Assembly (NCBI GenBank): GCA_000702025.1 | Contig: JNKJ01000016.1 | Location: 62,001 to 126,000, forward strand | DNA: 64,000 nt | Origin: Blautia schinkii DSM 10518 | GTDB lineage: Bacteria; Bacillota; Clostridia; Lachnospirales; Lachnospiraceae | Direction of reading: 5' to 3' | Shown: positions 42,016-48,540 of the stretch, in pieces | Layout: the number at the start of each line of letters is the position of its first letter | Position numbering within the stretch: position 1 is the stretch's first letter | Translations under genes and position numbers: made by a program | Notes under the pieces: generated by a model | Told to the model about the DNA's origin: nothing | The model's input: only the letters and a program-made list of their open reading frames with translations | The model's database searches: none

Positions 42016-43734
42016 TTAATCCTTCACATTCCCAAGAACCATAAACTCATACGGTTCCATTGTATATATTTCTTCTGTACATTTTTCTTTTGTGCCCATT
42101 TCTTCTGTATACATTTCTTCTGTATATGTTTCTTCCTTCAAAGCTGTTTCCCGGTTCTCATAATTTTCCAGCAATATTCTATAATCGCTCCACTCCCCGA
42201 ACACTTTTACTTTCTGTTTCTTTCCGTCAAGGTTACACAACACCACAATCTGCTCTTCTCCCAAGGTTCTCCGGTATGCCAGCACCATGTCCGCCCCTGT
42301 CTCAAGGAAAGAAATCTCTCCTTTTGCAATGACCGGATACCTTTTTCTCATGGCAATCAGGGTTTTGTAGAAGGCAAGAACGGAGTCTTTGTCTTTTTGC
42401 TGCGCTTCTACTGTGATTTCTTCCCTGAACTTCGCAGCCATAGGAAGCCACGGTTCCGTCTCGGAAAATCCACCGTACGTTTCTCCATTCCACTGCATGG
42501 GCGTCCTGCTGTTATCCCGGGATCTGGCGGCCAGAATCTCAAGCGCTTCCTGCTCTGTTTTTCCTTGTTCCAGAAGAATCCGATAATAATTCAGGCTTTC
42601 CACATCCCTGTACTGCTCTATGGAAGGATAATGGGCATTGAGCATTCCGATTTCTTCGCCCTGGTAAATATATGGAGTTCCCCGCATAAAGTGGATCATG
42701 CCTCCCAGCAGCTTGGCGGATTCTTTCCAATAAATACCTTCGTGGCCCATTCTGCTCACAATGCGGGGCTGGTCATGATTACACCAGAACAGTGCATTCC
42801 AGCCGCCTCCCTCTTGCATTCCCATCTGCCATTCTATAAAGAGTCCTTTTAATTTCTGATAATCCGTGGACATAAGCGCCCATTTATCCCCATCCTTGTA
42901 ATCCGCTTTCAAATGATGGAAATTAAAGCACATAGAAAGCTCTTTCTCTTTGGGTGAAGAATAGCGGATGCAGTGCTCAAGGGAGGTGGAGGACATCTCA
43001 CCTACTGTCACAAAGTCCTCAATCCCTGCGTCCTTTACCAGTTCCTTCAAATACTCATGTATATGGGGGCCATCGCTGTAAAACCTCCGTCCGTCTCCCT
43101 CAAAATCATCTTCCATCAGCTCTGGCTTAGAAACCAGATTAATCACATCAAACCGGAAAGCCCGGATGCCTTTGTTTTTCCAAAATTGAAGGATAGCTTT
43201 TAACTCTTCACGCACCTCCGGGTTATCCCAGTTTAAATCCGCCTGGGTTACATCGAACAACCGGAGATACCATTTTTTTAAGCCCGGCACATATTCCCAC
43301 GCAGGGCCGCCGAATTTCGACTGCCAGTTAGTAGGGGCATGGTCTGGGGTACCTTCTTTAAAAATATAATATTTCTGGTATTTTTCCTCTCCTGCCAGGG
43401 CTTTCTGGAACCATTCATGCTCTGTAGAGGTATGATTAAATACCATGTCGAGCATCAGCCCGATTCCTCTTTCTTCTCCCTGCTTGATCAGCGCTTCCAA
43501 ATCCGCCATTGTCCCAAACTTGGGATCCACCGCACAGTAATCTGCCACATCATAACCGTTATCGTTCTGCGGTGACGGAAAAAACGGTGTCAGCCACAAA
43601 TAATCCACGCCTAATTCCTGCAGATAATCTAATTTTTCAATCACTCCCGGGATGTCTCCGAAACCATCCCCATTGGTATCCCGAAAAGACTTGGGATATA
43701 TCTGATAAACTACTTTATCACTGAAATCTGTCAT
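42016..43734 (-). CDS. treC: Trehalose-6-phosphate hydrolase
   Basis: GH13 alpha-glucosidase that splits trehalose 6-phosphate to glucose and glucose 6-phosphate. Barrel motifs: LTPFFPSPQNDNGYDVADY, GLMLDMVFNHTS, AFRFDVINLV (nucleophile Asp), VTVGEMSST (acid/base Glu) and WCNHDQPRIVSR. The order next to treP makes trehalose-6-P the likely substrate rather than isomaltose. ATG 43734 follows AGGAGG. The C-terminus carries a five-residue repeat (YTEEM-type) over 42065-42139, unusual in this family, placed just before the final beta strand (PYEFMVLGNV). A 19-base tandem array lies in its leader. Confidence 0.94.
   Translation of the reverse strand: MTDFSDKVVYQIYPKSFRDTNGDGFGDIPGVIEKLDYLQELGVDYLWLTPFFPSPQNDNGYDVADYCAVDPKFGTMADLEALIKQGEERGIGLMLDMVFNHTSTEHEWFQKALAGEEKYQKYYIFKEGTPDHAPTNWQSKFGGPAWEYVPGLKKWYLRLFDVTQADLNWDNPEVREELKAILQFWKNKGIRAFRFDVINLVSKPELMEDDFEGDGRRFYSDGPHIHEYLKELVKDAGIEDFVTVGEMSSTSLEHCIRYSSPKEKELSMCFNFHHLKADYKDGDKWALMSTDYQKLKGLFIEWQMGMQEGGGWNALFWCNHDQPRIVSRMGHEGIYWKESAKLLGGMIHFMRGTPYIYQGEEIGMLNAHYPSIEQYRDVESLNYYRILLEQGKTEQEALEILAARSRDNSRTPMQWNGETYGGFSETEPWLPMAAKFREEITVEAQQKDKDSVLAFYKTLIAMRKRYPVIAKGEISFLETGADMVLAYRRTLGEEQIVVLCNLDGKKQKVKVFGEWSDYRILLENYENRETALKEETYTEEMYTEEMGTKEKCTEEIYTMEPYEFMVLGNVKD
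42065..42139 (-). repeat. 15-bp tandem repeat inside the treC C-terminus
   Basis: Five 15-base units (plus-strand consensus TACATTTCTTCTGTA) that encode degenerate [Y/G/C]-T-E-E-M pentapeptides. The unit is in phase with the codons. Confidence 0.85.
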
Positions 43735-43745
43735 TTTATACCTCC

Positions 43746-43859
43746 TGGTATCATGATTCACTCCCGATATCTTCATTCGCTCCCGGCGCCACGATTTGCT
43801 CCTGACATCTTAATTCGCTCCGGGCACCACGATTTGCTACCGATATCTTCATTTGCCTC
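43746..43859 (-). repeat. 19-bp tandem array with Shine-Dalgarno-like GGAG in the treC leader
   Basis: Six contiguous 19-base units (43746, 43765, 43784, 43803, 43822, 43841). On the minus strand they read about GGAGCRAATNNNGATRYCR. Alternate units are most alike, giving a 38-base higher-order repeat. The true treC ribosome site AGGAGG (43741-43746) follows the last unit. The array fills the treP-treC gap. Confidence 0.85.
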
Positions 43860-43870
43860 TGACGTTGTTA

Positions 43871-45943
43871 TTATTTAAAAGACGCTACTGTTGTCTCGTT
43901 TACCTTCACATTCATTCCTGTATGGAATTGAATATCCTGCGCGTTTCCTTCCTCTGTAACAATGCATACCGTAACATCCGGGTGGCCTGCTGCTTTAATC
44001 TTTGCCCTGTCAAACTTGATGAGCGGTGTTCCTGCGCTGACCTTCTGCCCTTCCTCTACCAGATATTCAAATCCGTCTCCATTCATGCCTACCGTATCAA
44101 TTCCGATATGTAACAGAATTTCCATCCCGTTATCCAGCTTTAATCCACATGCATGTTTCGACTCCGGCATCAATACTGCAACCTCTGCGTCCACCGGTGC
44201 ATACAGGGTTTCATTTTCCGGAATGATCGCCATACCGTCTCCCATAATCCCTTCTGAGAAAACACCGTCCCCGACTTCCGCTAAAGGAATCACTTTTCCT
44301 GCTAAAAACGCCGTTAATTTTTCCGGAATTGCAGAAGTCCCGACTCCCACTGCTGTGCTTGTGCCTGCTCCGGCTCCCATTATACAATCTGCCGCGCTTG
44401 CACCTGCCCCGGCTGCCGTTACACCTGTCGCCGCATTTGCACCTGCGCCAGCCGCCATTACACCTGCGACTGCACTCGCGCCTGCTCCGGCTGCGATCTC
44501 TGAGAGCTCTACTGTCTCATTTACTTTGTCTGCCTGTAAACGTTTCTTTCCCACAACTGCGGTAAGCAGGAACGGTACTGCAAAAGCAATCAGCATACAA
44601 ATGGCAAAGGATGCCATATAAGGTGTCTGAATAGAAAGGATGCCGGGAATACCGCCCACGCCAATGGCGTTTGCCGTGGTTCCCGTCGCCACACATACAA
44701 CTGCAGCGATACCGGAACCAATCATTCCGCAGACAAAGGGGAAGCCTCTTTTTAAGTTTACACCGAAGATTGCAGGTTCTGTCACACCAAGGTAGCAGGA
44801 AATACATGCCGGAATATTTACTTCCTGTGCTTCCGGATTCTTTTTCTGAAGCCAGATCATTCCGAGAACCGCAGAGCCCTGCGCAATGTTGGACAGTGCG
44901 ATCATAGGCCACAGCATGGTTCCGCCATAATCCGCAATCAACTGTAAGTCAATGGCATTGGACATGTGGTGAAGTCCCGTGATGACAAGCGGTGCATACA
45001 CAACACCAAACACAGCTCCGAACACAACCTTAAACGTCCCGGTGATTCCGGCAAATACCACTGAGGAAACTGCCGCTCCGATTTTCCAGCCAATCGGACC
45101 TAAGACAAAATGTGCGGCTATTACAGACAACAACAAGCTGCAGAAGGGAACCACGATCATGGAAATTACCTGCGGCGTAATTTTACGGAAGAATTTTTCC
45201 AGATATACCAGCGTGAATGCCGCTAAAATTGCAGGAATCACCTGTCCCTGATAACCAATCATATTCACCTGGAATCCTCCGAAATTCCACTTAGGAATAT
45301 CTGCCGCCGCTGTTCCTGCCACTGCATATGCATTCAAAAGCTGCCCGGACACTAACGTCAGTCCAAGAACAATACCAAGCATCTGGGTCGTGCCCATCTT
45401 CTTTGTCACTGACCAGCAGATGCCGACCGGAAGCATATGGAAGATTGCTTCACCGATTAGCCACAAAAAGCTGTCAATGCCTGACCAGAACTGGCTGATA
45501 TCGCACAAAGTCTTTGTTCCGTTTTCAAACAGATACAAGCTGTCAATACAGTTTCTGAAGCCAAGAATCAGACCGCCCGTAATAATCGCCGGAATCAGCG
45601 GTGCAAAAATCTCCGCCAGTGCGGTAATGATCCGCTGCAGTACATTCTGGTTTTTCTTCGCCGCCTGCTTCACCGCATCCTTGGATACTCCTTCGATTCC
45701 CGCAGCCTTCACAAAATCGTTGTAAAAATCAGCCACCGTATTGCCGATGATCACTTGAAACTGCCCGGACTGTGTGAAACTTCCTTTGACAACCTTCATT
45801 GCTTCAATTGCTTTCACATCTGCTTTCGCCGGGTCTACCAGAGCAAAACGCATTCTCGTCATACAATGTGAAACTGCGGCAATGTTCTCTTTCCCGCCTA
45901 TCAGACGCAGCAGTTCTTTTGCGTCCTCTGCATACTTTCCCAT
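43871..45943 (-). CDS. treP: PTS system trehalose-specific EIIBCA component
   Basis: Imports trehalose as the 6-phosphate. EIIB: phosphorylatable cysteine in AVSHCMTRMRFAL near residue 27. EIIC: about ten helices from residue 105 (FAPLIPAIITGGLILGF), GLHHMSNAID and CYLGVTEPAIFGVNL. EIIA: phospho-histidine in EILLHIGIDTVGMNG near the C-terminus. An Ala/Gly/Ser linker of 13-residue repeats joins C and A. Sugar specificity is inferred from adjacent treC and treR. GGAGG is nine bases before ATG 45943. Promoter and operators lie at 45991-46046. Confidence 0.92.
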   Translation of the reverse strand: MGKYAEDAKELLRLIGGKENIAAVSHCMTRMRFALVDPAKADVKAIEAMKVVKGSFTQSGQFQVIIGNTVADFYNDFVKAAGIEGVSKDAVKQAAKKNQNVLQRIITALAEIFAPLIPAIITGGLILGFRNCIDSLYLFENGTKTLCDISQFWSGIDSFLWLIGEAIFHMLPVGICWSVTKKMGTTQMLGIVLGLTLVSGQLLNAYAVAGTAAADIPKWNFGGFQVNMIGYQGQVIPAILAAFTLVYLEKFFRKITPQVISMIVVPFCSLLLSVIAAHFVLGPIGWKIGAAVSSVVFAGITGTFKVVFGAVFGVVYAPLVITGLHHMSNAIDLQLIADYGGTMLWPMIALSNIAQGSAVLGMIWLQKKNPEAQEVNIPACISCYLGVTEPAIFGVNLKRGFPFVCGMIGSGIAAVVCVATGTTANAIGVGGIPGILSIQTPYMASFAICMLIAFAVPFLLTAVVGKKRLQADKVNETVELSEIAAGAGASAVAGVMAAGAGANAATGVTAAGAGASAADCIMGAGAGTSTAVGVGTSAIPEKLTAFLAGKVIPLAEVGDGVFSEGIMGDGMAIIPENETLYAPVDAEVAVLMPESKHACGLKLDNGMEILLHIGIDTVGMNGDGFEYLVEEGQKVSAGTPLIKFDRAKIKAAGHPDVTVCIVTEEGNAQDIQFHTGMNVKVNETTVASFK
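44358..44498 (-). repeat. 39-bp tandem repeat encoding the treP IIC-IIA linker
   Basis: Three full 39-base units (44358, 44397, 44436) and a partial fourth. They encode 13-residue repeats of the form AAGAGASAxxGVM. Confidence 0.85.
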
Positions 45944-45990
45944 CCTTCAATTCCTCCACTTAATCTCCATACTTGTTCCTTGAGCTCCAA

Positions 45991-46108
45991 ACTTGTTTAA
46001 ACATGTTCTTTAATCATGTTATATCACACTTGTTTGAACATGTCAATACCTTTTGAGTAATATTTGTTTAAACAAGTTATTGACTTTTTGGTTCTCTATT
46101 CCTATAAT
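45991..46108. promoter_or_regulatory. Divergent treP/treR promoters with three TreR-type operators
   Basis: Operators: ACTTGTTTAAACATGT (45991-46006), ACTTGTTTGAACATGT (46028-46043) and ATTTGTTTAAACAAGT (46062-46077). treP promoter (minus): TTGACA 46041-46046, 17-base spacer, TATAAC 46018-46023; operator 2 lies in the spacer and operator 1 just downstream. treR promoter (plus): TTGACT 46080-46085, 17-base spacer, TATAAT 46103-46108; operator 3 abuts its -35. Confidence 0.88.
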
Positions 46109-46115
46109 ACCTTTA

Positions 46116-46181
46116 TGAGGATTTCATAGAGATTCTATGAGAATTTCATGGGGATTTCATAGGGATTCTATGGGGATTTCT
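46116..46181 (+). repeat. 11-bp tandem array in the treR leader
   Basis: Six contiguous 11-base units, consensus TGGGGATTTCA / TAGRGATTCTA, starting 8 bases after the treR -10 box, so they would be near the very 5' end of the treR transcript. The rest of the leader to 46294 holds a short CAGGC/GCCTG hairpin near 46223 and no gene. Confidence 0.75.
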
Positions 46182-46294
46182 CAAGAATTTTATTTCTGGG
46201 ATTCCTATGGACAACGCAACGGTACAGGCGGACAAGCCTGCCTGTTCATTTATGGGCGTCTGATGCTGCAATCTTTTAATGTGAGGTAAAAAAT

Positions 46295-47026
46295 ATGCCA
46301 AAAGCAATATATGAAACAATCTATAAAGATTTAAAACAAAAAATAGAAACCAATGTGTTTGCTTATCAGGAGCTTCTACCCTCGGAAAACACGCTAATCC
46401 AGACCTATCATTGCTCCCGCAACACCTTGCGCCGGGCTGTGAGCCGCCTGGTATCCGACGGTTATGTGCAGACCATGCAGGGAAAAGGCGTCCGCAATAT
46501 CTATCAGCCCGCAGCGCAGACCGCCTTTACCATAGGAGAAATCGAAAGCTTCCGGGAATCCGCCGTACGAAACGGCCGCCGGCCTGTTACAAAGGTGCTC
46601 TTATTTACCGAGTTTGCAATTAATGAAAAGCAGGCCCAGTACACAGGGTTTCCGGTCGGAGCTGAGATTTATTATATCCAGCGTCTGCACTATTTAGATG
46701 ACATGCCGCTGATTCTGAACCACAACTATTTTTTGAAAGAGGCGGTTCCCGGCCTCACCAGGGAAATTGCGGAAAAGTCTATTTATGAATATCTGGAAAA
46801 TACCTTGCACATGACCATTGTAAACAGCAAGAGGATCATGACAGTGGAAAAAATGACACAGATTGACGAAAAATATTTGAATATGAACGCCGAGGATTAT
46901 AACTGTATGGCGGTTGTGAGCAGCCAGACATACAACAGCGACGGTGTTATGTTTGAATATACGCAGTCCCGGCACCGCCCGGATTATTTCCGCTTTTATG
47001 ACAATGCGGTAAGAAAACCAATTTAA
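46295..47026 (+). CDS. treR: GntR-family trehalose operon repressor
   Basis: A 243-residue HutC-subfamily regulator. N-terminal winged helix: IYKDLKQKIETNVFAYQELLPSENTLIQTYHCSRNTLRRAVSRL. C-terminal UTRA ligand domain (TIGEIESFRESAVRNG, YYIQRLHYLDDMPLILNHNYFLK, FEYTQSRHRPDYFRF). Trehalose 6-phosphate is the usual inducer of this family. Divergent from treP with shared palindromes. GAGGT is nine bases before the ATG. It ends at a bidirectional terminator. Confidence 0.92.
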   Translation: MPKAIYETIYKDLKQKIETNVFAYQELLPSENTLIQTYHCSRNTLRRAVSRLVSDGYVQTMQGKGVRNIYQPAAQTAFTIGEIESFRESAVRNGRRPVTKVLLFTEFAINEKQAQYTGFPVGAEIYYIQRLHYLDDMPLILNHNYFLKEAVPGLTREIAEKSIYEYLENTLHMTIVNSKRIMTVEKMTQIDEKYLNMNAEDYNCMAVVSSQTYNSDGVMFEYTQSRHRPDYFRFYDNAVRKPI

Positions 47027-47070
47027 TCAAAACCTTTCCGCTTCACCCAAAATAACTAAGCCTCCACTTA

Positions 47071-47113
47071 CAAGAAAAAACAGCCGTGCATAATGCATGG
47101 CTGTTTTTTCTTG
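47071..47113. terminator. Bidirectional terminator between treR and the lipoprotein gene
   Basis: CAAGAAAAAACAGCC pairs with GGCTGTTTTTTCTTG around GTGCATAATGCAT: perfect symmetry with A-run before and T-run after the GC core on both strands, as expected between convergent genes. Confidence 0.92.
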
Positions 47114-47131
47114 ATAATCTTAATTATCTCA

Positions 47132-47215
47132 TTCATAATTACTTACTCGTAATTACTTATTTATAAATACTTATTCATAATCACTTATTCATAATTACTT
47201 ATTCATAATCCTCAT
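47132..47215 (-). repeat. 14-bp tandem array across the lipoprotein stop codon
   Basis: Six contiguous 14-base units, plus-strand consensus TTCATAATTACTTA (47132, 47146, 47160, 47174, 47188, 47202). The TAA stop (47199-47201) and the last Asp-Tyr-Glu codons of the lipoprotein gene lie in the last two units. Confidence 0.88.
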
Positions 47216-48206
47216 CGTAGGAATCGTCGCTGCCTCCATCAACCGGCATATAGTAAACGTCAGCGGCTTCGCCGTGGTAGTAATAATCCACGCCGTCCTG
47301 GTCGTACACATCCTCATCGGTAACAAAGTCATACGTGTTTCCGTTATCATCCACCCAGTTTCCATTACCGTCTGCAGTGATCACCAGCGGCTGTCCGTCG
47401 GAGTTGCGGTAGATCGTTCTTGTCTGATTGGTATCGCTCAGTGCATCTTCGCTCAAGCCGCCCTGAGAACCGCCCGAGGAGGAATTCTCTCCGCCCTGCG
47501 CACCATCGCCATTGGCATTGCCGTCCGCATTTCCGCCGTTGGCATTTGCATCCTGTCCGCTGGCAGCGCCTTTAAGCGTAGAGTCACCGGATATCTTAAA
47601 GGATCCGATACTCTTGGATATCTTATCAAGTGCGCCGTCTTCCTTTACAGAGCCAGTAAGAGTATAATACTCATTATCATTGGCAAATACCTTATTTACC
47701 ACATATGCATATCCGCCGCTCTTCTCTTTATTAGAGTATTTCACCGTGTAGGAGTATACACCTACACCATTCACATCATTCGCTGTATAATTCTGGATTT
47801 CAAAATCTGTACCCTCTTCCATGTCGGAAGCCTTCTCTAAGGTCGCAGCCATATCCTGAGTGCTGGGAATAATAGCCGCTTCCATCTGATCTGCGCCTTC
47901 TCCGTGAAGAATGAGGATCTTGCCCTGGTCAGGTGATTCAAAACTCAGCATCCCAGACTCATCTGTTTTTCTAGCCCATGTGGCATCGGGAAGCTTAATA
48001 GAAACTGATTTATCCGCTGAAGTATATGTCAAATCCTGTGGTACAATCGTCGGTGTCGGCTGCGGTGCCTTGGTTGGTTCCGGAGTAGGTGTGACCGTTA
48101 CTACTTCCTGGTCATCCGGATCGCCACCGCCAAAGCTGCAGGCTGTCATAGCACCTGAGAGTGTCACAGTCAATGCTAATATCGCCAATATTTTTTTATT
48201 CTTCAT
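47199..48206 (-). CDS. Lipoprotein of unknown function with acidic C-terminus
   Basis: 335 residues. Signal peptide MKNKKILAILALTVTLSGAM and lipobox MTAC (Cys 23). A Pro/Thr-rich stretch follows (VTPTPEPTKAPQPTPT), then a folded region with beta-strand pattern (YTSADKSVSIKLPDATWARK, GKILILHGEG, YSYTVKYSNKEK), a Gly/Asn/Asp-rich linker, and a Tyr/Asp-rich tail (VYDQDGVDYYYHGE, DDSYDEDYE). The core resembles PsbP/DUF-type domains of lachnospiral lipoproteins, but I cannot name a family. AAGGAGG precedes the ATG; promoter TTGACA-N17-TAAAAT is at 48246-48274. Confidence 0.8.
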   Translation of the reverse strand: MKNKKILAILALTVTLSGAMTACSFGGGDPDDQEVVTVTPTPEPTKAPQPTPTIVPQDLTYTSADKSVSIKLPDATWARKTDESGMLSFESPDQGKILILHGEGADQMEAAIIPSTQDMAATLEKASDMEEGTDFEIQNYTANDVNGVGVYSYTVKYSNKEKSGGYAYVVNKVFANDNEYYTLTGSVKEDGALDKISKSIGSFKISGDSTLKGAASGQDANANGGNADGNANGDGAQGGENSSSGGSQGGLSEDALSDTNQTRTIYRNSDGQPLVITADGNGNWVDDNGNTYDFVTDEDVYDQDGVDYYYHGEAADVYYMPVDGGSDDSYDEDYE

Positions 48207-48245
48207 AATATCCTCCTTGATTAATCATCTACAGTCCCTTAGTAT

Positions 48246-48274
48246 ATTTTACAATTTTATTACAAATCTGTCAA
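48246..48274 (-). promoter_or_regulatory. SigA-type promoter of the lipoprotein gene
   Basis: TTGACA (48269-48274), 17-base spacer, TAAAAT (48246-48251), about 40 bases upstream of the ATG. The rest of the gap to 48540 is AT-rich, with ATGAAATTCC repeated loosely at 48276-48320, and holds no gene. Confidence 0.8.
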
Positions 48275-48473
48275 TGAAATTTCCAATACGGAATATGAAA
48301 TTCCTGTGAATTCCTATGAAATTATTATAAACTAGTTTGGGGTATAATTATACATTTTCCGCCGCAAATTTTCACCACTCATCAAAAAAACTTAATAACT
48401 TCTGGTAAATAAACCCATTTTTCCCGCATTTTAGATGGAAAATACAGGTATCGGATATGCAAACACAACTTTA

Positions 48474-48499
48474 AAAGGCCAGGAATGCTCCCGGCCTTT
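48474..48499 (-). terminator. Terminator after the GH95 gene
   Basis: AAAGGCC/GGCCTTT with a 12-base loop, followed on the minus strand by TTTAAAG. It is about 40 bases past the GH95 stop. Confidence 0.65.
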
Positions 48500-48540
48500 G
48501 TAAAATTTCTGTAATATATAACTATGAAGCTTCTTTATGG

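Noticed and set aside
43746..43859. 19/38-base repeats considered as a CRISPR array
   Set aside because: Units are contiguous without unique spacers, repeats are degenerate, and no cas gene is nearby.
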